From positions 1-64,000 of the forward strand of contig CAJTBF010000009.1 in NCBI GenBank assembly GCA_910574195.1: DNA of 64,000 nt, read 5' to 3'. How positions within the stretch are numbered: position 1 is the stretch's first letter; the number at the start of each line of letters is the position of its first letter. The position numbers were made by a program, and so were the translations under genes. The stretch is from Lachnospiraceae bacterium. Its GTDB lineage: Bacteria; Bacillota; Clostridia; Lachnospirales; Lachnospiraceae. Shown one piece after another: positions 7,983-15,783 of the stretch. The notes under the pieces were generated by a model. It was not told the DNA's origin. It was given only the letters and a program-made list of their open reading frames with translations, and did not search any database.

Positions 7983-9782
7983 TTACTCTTTCCATATACC
8001 CATATGGGACAGGATGGAGAGAGAGATTTCCGATGCTTTACTGCCCGTGGCATTTTCTGCGGCTTGGATGTTGGTGGCAAAAAAGTATGTGTTGCCAGTG
8101 GTTTCAATATAGCCTACAAACCAGCCATTTACATCTTGACCGTCTACACGTCCGGTTCCGGTTTTTCCGTAAAAGTTTTTGCTTTCCGATGAAAAAAGGC
8201 AGATAGAATTTTTTACGGCATTTATATTTTCCGGGGCAAAATCAAATTGATTGTTGTGCAGGGCAGTTAAAAGTTCCACCTGTTCTACCGGAGAGATTTT
8301 TAGCGTCCCTTGCATCCAGTAGGAGGAAAGATTTGCATTTACAATCTCATTCCCATATCCGATTTTTCGGATATAATCTTGAATGGCAGCACCACCGATC
8401 TGTTTATCTATTTCCTCGAAATACCAGTTGACGGAGGACTGCATGGCAGAGAATAAGTCCTGATTTCCATTCCATGCTTCAAATGGGTGATTTGTTCCGT
8501 CCCATGCCATGAAAGAATCATCTGGCGCAATCACACCTTCTTCCAGTCCAAACAGCGCATCATAAATTTTGTAAGTAGAATTTGGGGCTGTCCTTAAAGT
8601 GGCTTGCTCTATGTCATAGACATTCCATGTATCGCCGTTTAGATCATAGAGTACAAAGCTGCCCTCATATCCACTGAACCAGGCAGACAGGTCAATCGTG
8701 GAAACTTTGTCGGAGGGAATATTCCACTGATACCGGCTCTGTTCTGCGGCATAGGTAGAGAGCATTGGGGCTAACCCGAAAAGAATAACGCTAATCGTGA
8801 CAAAAGCAGTAAATCCCTTTAACTTTCTGAAAACAGAAGGCTTTTTATAAGAGGAGATATTAGCAATTCTTTGTTGCATCTGCTTCATGCTTCCGCTGAT
8901 TCCGGCAGCAAAGGGGAAAGGCGTAAGTGAAACTTTCTCCGCAAAATTGATAAGAGTATTCCCGTAATCTTCATAATCGCACTCATCAAGTAATTTCAGG
9001 ACGGATGTATCACAGGCAACCTCCCGTTCATTCCGCATTTCTTTCAGTGCATACCAGACACAGGGGTTACACCAGTAGAGAACGCCAAAAAAATTCATAA
9101 GATAACTTGCCAGTGCGTCTTTGTGCCTGTAATGTTGTAATTCATGCAACAGCATATAACGCATATCCGTAGCATTAAAATCCGATATGAGGTGGATGGG
9201 AAGATAAATGCGGGGGTTAAATAATCCCACAATGACAGGGGATTTCAGGAAGGCGGTGCTGTAAACGGGAATCTTTCTTTTTATTTTCATTTCCCTTAAA
9301 CAGTTATGATATAAAATACGGACAGCCTTGTTCTGCAGGGGAAGCGCAGACTTTTTCATGGCGTTTAACCGGGATATTGATTTTATCACTAATAAAATCA
9401 TAGCCAAAATGCCAACCAACCATATACCACACAAAATCAGTCCAATAATGGAGGGTGTTTCCCTACTGACAGACAGTGCAAAATCATTCATCTGATTTAC
9501 AGCGCCAGACGTATTTGGATTTAGGACACTTTCTGTAATCGTCTCCTTGTTTGATGACACCGCATTTTTCCATATGCCAAATAATGTGAAAATTTGTGTA
9601 AAAGAAGCCGGACGAAAGGGGACAAACGGGACTGCAAGAATCCCAAGCAGCAAAAACCATAAATTGAACTGCATCCGGCTAGTCAAATAATTTTTAAATG
9701 CCCGTTTTACGATAATAAGAAAACCTATGATGATACAAATAAAAATATTACATAGGAAAAAGCGTATTCCAAAATTTGCCAT
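7983..9782 (-). CDS. blaR1: BlaR1/MecR1-type beta-lactam sensor and M56 metalloprotease
   Basis: An integral membrane receptor of 599 aa. The N-terminal part has several TM helices and an M56 zinc-protease domain with HELQH (213-217). The C-terminal exported part is a class D beta-lactamase-like sensor with STYK (S402), SVN and KTGTGR (K540). In this family, acylation of the sensor by a beta-lactam activates the protease, which leads to loss of the BlaI repressor. I start at ATG 9782, with GGGGGAAA just upstream. The frame extends further up but inside blaI. It follows blaI directly on the same strand, as in staphylococcal and clostridial bla/mec loci. Confidence 0.92.
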   Translation of the reverse strand: MANFGIRFFLCNIFICIIIGFLIIVKRAFKNYLTSRMQFNLWFLLLGILAVPFVPFRPASFTQIFTLFGIWKNAVSSNKETITESVLNPNTSGAVNQMNDFALSVSRETPSIIGLILCGIWLVGILAMILLVIKSISRLNAMKKSALPLQNKAVRILYHNCLREMKIKRKIPVYSTAFLKSPVIVGLFNPRIYLPIHLISDFNATDMRYMLLHELQHYRHKDALASYLMNFFGVLYWCNPCVWYALKEMRNEREVACDTSVLKLLDECDYEDYGNTLINFAEKVSLTPFPFAAGISGSMKQMQQRIANISSYKKPSVFRKLKGFTAFVTISVILFGLAPMLSTYAAEQSRYQWNIPSDKVSTIDLSAWFSGYEGSFVLYDLNGDTWNVYDIEQATLRTAPNSTYKIYDALFGLEEGVIAPDDSFMAWDGTNHPFEAWNGNQDLFSAMQSSVNWYFEEIDKQIGGAAIQDYIRKIGYGNEIVNANLSSYWMQGTLKISPVEQVELLTALHNNQFDFAPENINAVKNSICLFSSESKNFYGKTGTGRVDGQDVNGWFVGYIETTGNTYFFATNIQAAENATGSKASEISLSILSHMGIWKE

Positions 9783-9783
9783 G

Positions 9784-10170
9784 TTATTTCCCCCTGTCTT
9801 TTGAACCCTTTGCGAGAAGGGAACGGAGCGTGTCAATTTCTGATTCGGAGAGTTTGTCATCTTCGATATAGGCAGAAAGCATTGCTGTAATATCTCCGTC
9901 ATAATAGCGTTCAAGAAAAGAGTGGCTTTCCTGACCGATATATTCTTTTTCTTCTATCAAAGGCGTGTAAACGAATACCCTGCTCTGTTTTTCATAGGAA
10001 AGCGCTCCTTTGGTCACAAGCCGCTTTATCAAGGTCTGTATTGTCTTAGGACTCCATTTTGTAGTTTGTGTTAATTTTTCGGTAATTTCATTGGTACTGA
10101 TCGGTGCGTGTTTCCATATGATTTTCATTACTTCAAATTCAGCTTCTGAAATTTGCGGCAATGTTTTCAT
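9784..10170 (-). CDS. blaI: BlaI/MecI/CopY-family repressor
   Basis: A winged-helix repressor of 128 aa. The N-terminal DNA-binding domain (EFEVMKIIWKHAPISTNEIT, and TIQTLIKRLVTKGAL) is typical of Penicillinase_R proteins, followed by a C-terminal dimerisation helix. GGAGG lies before ATG 10170. The gene is transcribed from a consensus promoter that carries a BlaI-type dyad, so it should repress itself. The BlaR1 gene starts immediately downstream. The same dyad occurs before the PBP gene at 226 and the regulator at 10347. Confidence 0.92.
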   Translation of the reverse strand: MKTLPQISEAEFEVMKIIWKHAPISTNEITEKLTQTTKWSPKTIQTLIKRLVTKGALSYEKQSRVFVYTPLIEEKEYIGQESHSFLERYYDGDITAMLSAYIEDDKLSESEIDTLRSLLAKGSKDRGK

Positions 10171-10190
10171 CTGTAATCCCCTCCTTAAAT

Positions 10191-10237
10191 CTTACGATTG
10201 TAATATACATTATAATGTGAAAATGAGTAAATGTCAA
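10191..10237 (-). promoter_or_regulatory. blaI-blaR1 promoter with operator
   Basis: On the minus strand TTGACA (10237-10232) and TATAAT (10214-10209) are a perfect consensus with 17-nt spacing. The dyad CTTAC-GATT-GTAAT (10191-10204) lies just downstream of the -10 box over the start site, the expected position for autorepression. Confidence 0.85.
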
Positions 10238-10255
10238 TTTTTCGATAAATTTCTC

Positions 10256-10304
10256 TTGACTTTAAATCCCACAAGTGTAATAATTAAAATATTACAAAAG
10301 TAAG
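10256..10304 (+). promoter_or_regulatory. promoter of the winged-helix regulator with two BlaI-type dyads
   Basis: TTGACT (10256-10261) is followed after 16-17 nt by TAATAAT (10278-10284). Dyads CCCAC-AAGT-GTAAT (10268-10281) and ATTAC-AAAA-GTAAG (10291-10304) occupy the same relative positions as the two dyads before the PBP gene. The layout (TTGACT, dyad 1 over the -10 box, dyad 2 downstream) matches that promoter closely, which implies co-regulation. Confidence 0.75.
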
Positions 10305-10346
10305 AAATTGAAGGAAATGGGTTGTAGTGAAATGTGAGGATATAGA

Positions 10347-10781
10347 ATGGGTAAAGTAATGATATTAACTTTTTCGGAGGATGAGGAAGATGTTTGCCAG
10401 AGAATGTTGCAGATTATAAGTGAAAGCCCTCGTTTTGAAGGCTGTAATGTGCTTCAAGTGGAAAAATACCTTAATTTTGGAGGAATGAAACTGAACTTGG
10501 CAGAGAAGAACGTAATCATACATGACGCAGAGATTATGCTTACCAATAGAGAGTTTGCAATATTGTATTTATTGGCAAAGAGTCCCGGCAGGATATTCAG
10601 CAAAGAGCAGATTTATGATATTGTCTGGCAGGAGCCATATTCTGGCGATTACAATATTGTCATGAGCCATATCCGCCATATAAGGGAGAAAATAGAGGAC
10701 AATCCGGGCAAGCCGCTTTACATACAGACCGTATGGGGCATTGGCTATCGGTTCAACAAAAATTTAAGCAGCAGTCTGTGA
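10347..10781 (+). CDS. OmpR/PhoB-type winged-helix protein lacking a receiver domain
   Basis: 144 aa. The C-terminal ~95 residues are a Trans_reg_C winged helix (LTNREFAILYLLAKSPGRIF, HIRHIREKIEDNP, VWGIGYRF). Response regulators of this class carry a ~115-aa phosphoacceptor domain in front; here only ~45 residues precede it and no DxxK-type receiver is visible. It therefore cannot be controlled by phosphorylation in the usual way. It is divergent from blaI and shares BlaI-type operators, so control by induction is likely. Its targets are unknown; the PBP operon or the mobile element are candidates. Confidence 0.8.
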   Translation: MGKVMILTFSEDEEDVCQRMLQIISESPRFEGCNVLQVEKYLNFGGMKLNLAEKNVIIHDAEIMLTNREFAILYLLAKSPGRIFSKEQIYDIVWQEPYSGDYNIVMSHIRHIREKIEDNPGKPLYIQTVWGIGYRFNKNLSSSL

Positions 10782-10808
10782 TGTGAAAACAGATTGCTGC
10801 TTATTTTT
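10766..10808 (+). terminator. intrinsic terminator overlapping the stop of the winged-helix gene
   Basis: A 13-bp stem (10766-10778 with 10790-10802, one wobble) is followed by TATTTTTTG. It begins inside the last codons of the upstream gene and also covers the 3' end of the convergent Xre gene. Confidence 0.75.
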
Positions 10809-11001
10809 TGTCCTGTACGCCTAAGAGGTATTCGCAGGATACATGGAAGAACTCTGCCAGAGCCACCACTTCATAATCCGGGACGAATCTTGTCCCTTTT
10901 TCAATCCGTAAAACGGTCAGGTCGCTAAACTCATATCCGGCAAGCTGGAGCTGCTCGGCAAGGGCTTTCTGTGACAGCTTCCTTTCCGTTCGCAGTTCCA
11001 T
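10801..11001 (-). CDS. small Xre-family DNA-binding protein
   Basis: 66 aa, mostly one HTH_3 domain (LSQKALAEQLQLAGYEFSDL and VLRIEKGTRFVPDYEVVALA). The frame is open upstream of ATG 11001 to a stop near 11060 and encodes a plausible extension (KENNSKNLIGQRV), but contains no ATG, GTG or TTG. Either the protein starts at 11001 with a weak AAAGGG site, or it uses a rare ATT start, or the 5' end is damaged. It is probably a regulator of the mobile element. Confidence 0.65.
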   Translation of the reverse strand: MELRTERKLSQKALAEQLQLAGYEFSDLTVLRIEKGTRFVPDYEVVALAEFFHVSCEYLLGVQDKK

Positions 11002-11073
11002 AACCCTTTGACCGATTAGGTTTTTGGAGTTGTTTTCCTTATTCCAATAGATTTTAATATCCTACCACCAACT

Positions 11074-11143
11074 TTCTAAAGATGAAGTCCCCTACCATTG
11101 ATTTTACGAAATATTGTTGATAATATACTTCTAAAGATGAAGT
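11074..11143. repeat. 15-bp direct repeat pair
   Basis: TTCTAAAGATGAAGT occurs at 11074-11088 and again at 11129-11143, 55 bp apart. A CCTACCA heptamer also recurs (11061, 11091). These lie in the intergenic stretch upstream of the gene at 11238, between Xre genes, so they may be repressor sites or a deletion scar. Confidence 0.55.
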
Positions 11144-11237
11144 GCAGAGAGATTATCTTGTGAAAAGAAAGTTAGGGATTGATAATACTGCCTGTAAAAT
11201 GCAATATTATTTTTAGCAGAGAAAGGTGGAAACAAAC

Positions 11238-11573
11238 ATGAATGAAGTTTTTGAAACATTGGCAGGCGTCTTTGAGGAACTGCGCAGCGAATCAGAGGAC
11301 AGGGAGTATTCCGTCCAGACAGAGGAATCAAAAGCAGCCAGCCGGGAACTGAAAAAGAAGCAGAAGGCATTTGAAGCATATCTTTCCAAGCTGTCAAAGG
11401 AGGACAGGGAGTTTTTAGAGGACTATATGGATGCGGTGGATCATGCCCATTACAAGGAGGAACAGCGGGCATATTATCAGGGATTTGTGGACAGCGTACA
11501 GGTTTTTGACGGACTTGGCATTATAAAAAAGCGTATCCGTATAAAAGAGTTTCTTCAAAAATTCAGCAAATAG
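11238..11573 (+). CDS. small helical protein of unknown function from mobile elements
   Basis: 111 aa from ATG 11238 with AAAGGTGG upstream; an in-frame GTG at 11226 lies on that site. The sequence is charged and predicted all-helical (ESKAASRELKKKQKAFEAYL) with no known motif. I have the impression that similar short proteins are common next to Xre and sigma genes in Lachnospiraceae conjugative elements. No function can be assigned. Confidence 0.65.
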   Translation: MNEVFETLAGVFEELRSESEDREYSVQTEESKAASRELKKKQKAFEAYLSKLSKEDREFLEDYMDAVDHAHYKEEQRAYYQGFVDSVQVFDGLGIIKKRIRIKEFLQKFSK

Positions 11574-11673
11574 ACAAAGAGGTGGCTGGCAGGACAGAAG
11601 GCGAGCCATCTTTTTTGCATGGTTCAGAAAAATCCAGAAATACTCACGAAAAAATTCAGATGTTGGGGATATT

Positions 11674-12021
11674 CTATTCTTTGGGATGTTTGTATGTCCG
11701 AAGATAGGCTTCCACAATAGCAAGGATTGTCGTAATCTGTTCCTCCGTACATTGTGACAGATAGACTAACAGACGCTTGTAGTCAAGATTGTCTGCCGGG
11801 GCATCTGGATAGAAAAACGGATCGGCGGAAATATGTAAGGCTCGTATGAGCTGCCCTAGCTTTTCAATGCTTGGCACATTTCCATGATTTTCGATTTCCT
11901 TGATATAGCGGGAGGAAACGCCGGATTTTTCAGCCAGTTCTTCATAGGTCAGCTTCTGGTCTGTTCTAGCCTTCTTCAGACGGAATCCCATTTCCTTGTC
12001 AATTTTCTTTTTTCTTGCCAT
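11674..12021 (-). CDS. Xre-family transcriptional regulator
   Basis: 115 aa. The N-terminal HTH_3 domain (LKKARTDQKLTYEELAEKSG, SSRYIKEIENHGNVPSIEKL) is followed by a C-terminal helical part typical of mobile-element repressors. A GGAGGTGC-type site precedes ATG 12021. It is divergent from the sigma-factor module, so it may repress recombination or transfer genes. The region 12022-12120 upstream would hold its promoter. Confidence 0.8.
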   Translation of the reverse strand: MARKKKIDKEMGFRLKKARTDQKLTYEELAEKSGVSSRYIKEIENHGNVPSIEKLGQLIRALHISADPFFYPDAPADNLDYKRLLVYLSQCTEEQITTILAIVEAYLRTYKHPKE

Positions 12022-12378
12022 ATATGCACCTCCATGTATAGTGTATATTGCACATTTCGCTTTGAAAATGCACTAATATATCACTTTATCAGAGGGGCAT
12101 AATACACACATAAGAATAAAAAGACTTTGGATATTGCATATAAAAAAACGCAGTATCCAGAGGTTTTTTGCGTGGCTTTTATCCTTTGGGTACGTTAGGG
12201 GAATTTATGTGTTCTAAACGGTCTGAGGGATATTTTTTTGACTTTATGAACCTGTCCGGCTTCTGGCGTGGAAAGGCTCTTTTATAAGGTGTTTTACAGG
12301 CAGTAAGACAGGATACACCCTGACAAGTGAATTATGCGCTCCCGTAGCATGTGGAAAAAACAGAATAACAGATATGAA

Positions 12379-12417
12379 TAACGTCCAGCGGGCATTTTGC
12401 CTGTCCGGGCGTTTTTT
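12379..12417 (+). terminator. terminator/attenuator hairpin upstream of the sigma-like gene
   Basis: A two-part hairpin (outer AACG..CC with GG.CGTT, inner GGGCA with TGCC) is followed by GTTTTTTAT. It lies in the 527-bp gene-free region 12022-12548, upstream of the gene at 12549 and in its direction. It could act as a leader attenuator, as known for Tn916-type elements, or end an unseen short transcript. I see nothing else firm in that gap. Confidence 0.55.
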
Positions 12418-12548
12418 ATATATTAAAAATTTTCGTAAGAAAAATTTTGTCCACCCGAACATTCGCCATGCCCCGTTGGGGAGATATAGGCGGAAGGGGA
12501 AAGGCTCATGCCTTTGTCACGTCACAACGGGGGAGGAGGTGAACTCGT

Positions 12549-12989
12549 ATGAAGAAACCTTCTTTCCACGATGAAATGACAATCCGGCATCAGTTTGACC
12601 GTCTGTGTCAAATGTCGCTCAAAGGTGAAGCCGCCAGCTATTACAGATATATAGAATACCGCAGGCGGCATGAAGCCATGTTCTCTGAACTGTCTGAAAA
12701 GGAGTTGAACCGGTTGTTTGTTATGGATGAGTATGGAGTGGAAAACAGTCATTTCACAGTGTATGGATATGACATTGAGGTGAAAGATGCCCTGATTGCG
12801 GAAGCATTACAGGCTCTCTCAGAACGGAAGCGGAATGTGATACTGCTTTCTTATTTTCTGGAGATGAGTGATGCGGACATCGCAAGGGAGATGAACCTTG
12901 TCCGCAGCACAGTCCATGAACACCGGACACGCTCGCTTGAGATTTTAAAGAAGATTATGGAGGGAAAAGCGGATGAAAAAGAGATGTAA
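12549..12989 (+). CDS. RNA polymerase sigma-70-like factor of conjugative elements (Tn916 orf7-like)
   Basis: 146 aa with a C-terminal sigma region 4 (LSERKRNVILLSYFLEMSDA, DIAREMNLVRSTVHEHRTRS). The N-terminal half is helical with no clear region 2. The length and the following HTH_16-like gene match the orf7-orf8 pair of Tn916/Tn1549-type conjugative transposons, which regulate element gene expression. GGAGGAGGTG precedes ATG. The stop overlaps the likely ATG (12973) of the next gene. Confidence 0.85.
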   Translation: MKKPSFHDEMTIRHQFDRLCQMSLKGEAASYYRYIEYRRRHEAMFSELSEKELNRLFVMDEYGVENSHFTVYGYDIEVKDALIAEALQALSERKRNVILLSYFLEMSDADIAREMNLVRSTVHEHRTRSLEILKKIMEGKADEKEM

Positions 12990-13222
12990 GAGCAGAGAAG
13001 AAAAAAAATTTGTTGCCTTTCCATATCATTAAGGCAGCATCAGAGGGTGACGTAATGGCAATCAATACAGTGTTAAAGCATTATGAAGGATACATAATTT
13101 CCCTGTCCACCCGGAAGATGTATGACGAGAGTGGGCGGCTTCATTTCTGTATTGATGAAACGCTTCGCCGGAGATTGGAAACCAAGCTGATTACAAAGAT
13201 ACTGGCGTTTGAAGCGGTATAA
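12973..13222 (+). pseudogene. orf8-like helix-turn-helix protein, frameshifted at an A8 run
   Basis: The usual start would be ATG 12973, with GGAGGG upstream and overlap with the sigma gene. It reads MKKRCKSREEKKFVAFPYH and stops. The other frame from ~12998 to 13222 gives NLLPFHIIKAASEGDVMAIN... and a full HTH_16-type domain ending TKILAFEAV. Removing one A from the eight at 13001-13008 joins them as ...REEKNLLPFHIIKAA..., the form expected of the family. Either the gene is broken, or slippage on A8 makes the full protein, or a TTG at 13010/13013 starts a shorter one. Confidence 0.65.
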
Positions 13223-13246
13223 AGGGCGGTAAATTACCCTTTTCCA

Positions 13247-13587
13247 TAGCTGACAGATTTACAGCGGTGTACCTTGAAAATTGAATATACAATAACCTCA
13301 CAGGACGTGAGAAACTGTGGAGCTACGCAGCAGATACGCTAGGACTGTCTGTTCCGGTAAGGAATTGAAAGTGAAGAAGCATCTGATGATGTTGAAGCAA
13401 AGGCACGAGCGAAAAAATATCAGTGTTGGAGTAGAAAACTTCCTGTATAGGAAGCGGGGATTCTATTGGCGAAGAAGCAGTTTCGTGATAATGATACTTC
13501 TGGCGGAAGCCAGTCACATAGAGAAGATGATGGTGCAAGTCCAATGTGGGAAGGTTTCCCGCCTGCTACCTGTGAGGATATTTTTTA
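13247..13587 (+). ncRNA. candidate structured RNA region of unknown class
   Basis: From the end of the orf8-like gene to 13737 no convincing gene is present. A short hairpin (GGTAAATTACC, 13229-13241) followed by CTTTT lies at its start. Around 13520-13575 is GGTGCAAGTCC, enclosed by CACAT/ATGTG, then GGGAAGG, CCCGCC and CCTGT. This order resembles the conserved core of cobalamin riboswitches (GGTGxAAxTCC ... CCCGCxACTGT) but lacks exact boxes. An unknown leader RNA or intron remnant is equally possible. The downstream genes are a small protein and the recombinases. Confidence 0.35.
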
Positions 13588-13642
13588 GTATGCCTATCAA
13601 TAAAAGTTTATCTGACAGGTGGATTTTTATTGGCAGGCATAC
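13588..13642. repeat. 18-bp inverted repeat
   Basis: GTATGCCTATCAATAAAA (13588-13605) pairs with TTTTATTGGCAGGCATAC (13625-13642) with one mismatch and one G-T pair around a 19-nt loop. The outer ends are GC-rich and there is no T-run, so it is not a simple terminator. It could be an RNA element, a recombinase binding site or a small palindromic insertion. Confidence 0.7.
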
Positions 13643-13737
13643 CATGAAAAATGATGAGTAAGCGGGACATGGATACATATAGGACAAGCAGATGTAAATA
13701 TAATGGAATGTGGAGAATTGAAAGAGGTGTATGCACA

Positions 13738-13989
13738 TTGAGTATAGAAGAAATGAAGAATGTAGATGTTAGGATGGTGAAAAGAGAAGAACTTACGGAT
13801 ATAAGGGAAGTAGAGGTAAATAAAAGGAAAAGTCAGGAAGGGCAGATAAAGGACTACCTTGAACAGATTAAAAACCCTTATTGCTACCGATATGGGGAAT
13901 ATATCGTCAAGATAGGATTTGAAGATACAACGGTCACGCTTACAGATCGGCTGCAGGAACTGATTTTAAAAACTGCCAGTGCCATATGA
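13738..13989 (+). CDS. small protein preceding serine recombinases (DUF6870-like?)
   Basis: 83 aa from TTG 13738, with AGAGGTG 8 nt upstream. The frame extends further up but without a ribosome site. The protein reads SIEEMKNVDVRMVKREELTD and later IKNPYCYRYGEYIVKIGF. Small proteins with this N-terminal pattern are, as I recall, common just before serine recombinases in Lachnospiraceae elements. No catalytic residues are seen; a recombination-directionality or regulatory role is only a guess. Confidence 0.6.
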   Translation: MSIEEMKNVDVRMVKREELTDIREVEVNKRKSQEGQIKDYLEQIKNPYCYRYGEYIVKIGFEDTTVTLTDRLQELILKTASAI

Positions 13990-14112
13990 AATTGCGTGTT
14001 TCTCCATTGGACAAAAGCAGGAATTTGTGCTAGACTATATTCAGGACTAAATTCATATGTGGAACCCTGATTTTATGGTTATGTCAGCACTATAAAATTA
14101 GGAGGAAGCAGT

Positions 14113-15783
14113 ATGGATAAAAACATTTCATACATATCTTACATGGCTGCTGTGTACCTGCGTCTGTCAAAAGAAGATGAAGATTTGCAGGAGATAAAGG
14201 ATAAGAAAGAAAGCAACAGCATCGCCAATCAAAAGGCATTGATATTAAAAACATTAGAATCTATGCCAGATGTTACCCTTTATGACATATATATAGATGA
14301 CGGATTTACAGGACTCAACTTTGAGCGTCCAAATTTTCAGCGTATGTGCGAAGATATTTATAATGGCAGAGTGAACATGGTCATTGTAAAGGATTTGTCA
14401 AGGTTGGGGCGTGATTATATTGATTCGGGGCGATATGTGAAAAAAATATTCCCGTCCTATCATGTCAGGTTTGTATCTGTACTGGATCATTTTGATAGTC
14501 TGACAGCAACACAAAGCGATGTGAACCTGTTAATTCCTGTTAAAAATTTTGTAAATGACAATTACAGCCGGGACATATCCGGCAAAGTGAGAAGTCATCA
14601 GGAGGTTATGCGTGAAAATGGGCTGTATGTTGGTTCTCATGTTGCATATGGCTATAAAAAGCTGGAAACTGACAGGAATAGAATTATACCGGATGAATAT
14701 GCCGCAGACATTGTTCGTAAGATTTTTGACTGGAAACTGAAAGGATTGAGTTCAGCATCAATAGCAGATAAACTCAATGGACTTGGCGTGGCAGCTCCTT
14801 CCGAGTACAAAAGACAGCTTGGAGGAAATTATAAAAGCGGCTTTCAAAAAAACAGGAAAGCAAAATGGTCGGCGGTGGCAATCAACCGCATATTGAGAAA
14901 TAAAATTTATATCGGGGTACTTGAACAGGGCAAACGTGAAAAAGTTAATTATAAATTGAATAAGGTTGTTGAAAAGCCTGAAACCGAATGGGCGGTAAAG
15001 GAAAATACGCATGAAGCGATTATTAGTAAGGCAGACTTTGAGAATGTTGCAAAACTCCTTAACCTCGATACTCGTAAATCACCGGAGGAAGAAACTCTGT
15101 TCATGCTTTCAGGTTTGATGTTCTGTGGGGAATGTGGAAGAAGCATGGTAAGACGCTGTAACCGATATAAGGATAAACAGAGCGTTTACTATATATGCGC
15201 TACCTATAATAAAGGAAAAGGGTGTAGCCGACACAGCATCGCTCAGTCAGTAATAGAAGATATTCTTCTGGATACAATTAAAAGGCATATTGAACACGTT
15301 GCCAGATTGGAGGAGCTTTTAAACACTATCAGAGATAGGGAAGTTAATTATGATGATATAGTGGCAAATGACCGGGAGATTCTCGCAAAGTATAAAGAAC
15401 TGGATCAGTGTAAAAAGGTGGAAATGTCTTTGCACAGAGATCTTGCTGCAGGAATTATTTCTATCAAGGAATATAAACAGTTTAAAAATAATTTTGCCCA
15501 CAAGTCCGCAGAAATAGAGGAAACTATTAGAAAATTACAGCAGGAAATAGAAACGGTTTTTGAGGAAGGACTGTTTGCGGATGAATGGATTGACACATTT
15601 ACAAAAACAGGAAATATTACTTCATTAGATAGAAGTATCGTGCTGTCATTGGTGGAAAAGATTACAGTCTATGAAGAAAACAGGATTGAAATTACTTTTA
15701 AGTATCAGGATGAATACGAAACCTTGTGCAGAATTATTGAAACACTTCCAGCATCTTTGAAGGAGGTGGGCAGCAATGGCTAG
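14113..15783 (+). CDS. large serine recombinase 1
   Basis: 556 aa. The N-terminal resolvase domain has catalytic Ser19 in YLRLSKED and the conserved VIVKDLSRLGRDY. A Recombinase domain (~170-290) follows, then a zinc ribbon (CGEC...YYICATYNKGKGC, ~340-380), a coiled coil and a C-terminal beta segment. This is the full architecture of site-specific integrases such as TnpX. GGAGGAAGCAG precedes ATG. It overlaps the next recombinase gene by 8 nt, so the three genes form one operon. It is expected to integrate and excise the element together with, or in competition with, the other two. Confidence 0.93.
   Translation: MDKNISYISYMAAVYLRLSKEDEDLQEIKDKKESNSIANQKALILKTLESMPDVTLYDIYIDDGFTGLNFERPNFQRMCEDIYNGRVNMVIVKDLSRLGRDYIDSGRYVKKIFPSYHVRFVSVLDHFDSLTATQSDVNLLIPVKNFVNDNYSRDISGKVRSHQEVMRENGLYVGSHVAYGYKKLETDRNRIIPDEYAADIVRKIFDWKLKGLSSASIADKLNGLGVAAPSEYKRQLGGNYKSGFQKNRKAKWSAVAINRILRNKIYIGVLEQGKREKVNYKLNKVVEKPETEWAVKENTHEAIISKADFENVAKLLNLDTRKSPEEETLFMLSGLMFCGECGRSMVRRCNRYKDKQSVYYICATYNKGKGCSRHSIAQSVIEDILLDTIKRHIEHVARLEELLNTIRDREVNYDDIVANDREILAKYKELDQCKKVEMSLHRDLAAGIISIKEYKQFKNNFAHKSAEIEETIRKLQQEIETVFEEGLFADEWIDTFTKTGNITSLDRSIVLSLVEKITVYEENRIEITFKYQDEYETLCRIIETLPASLKEVGSNG

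Noticed and set aside
10010-10303. A 97-aa plus-strand open frame
   Set aside because: It is antisense to blaI and runs through the divergent promoters and operators.
12244-12574. Short open frames on both strands before the sigma-like gene
   Set aside because: Low-quality sequence, no family, overlapping a terminator-like hairpin; treated as leader DNA.
13317-13661. A 114-aa plus-strand open frame
   Set aside because: No ribosome site, odd composition, no family; it overlaps the structured stretch and the 18-bp inverted repeat.
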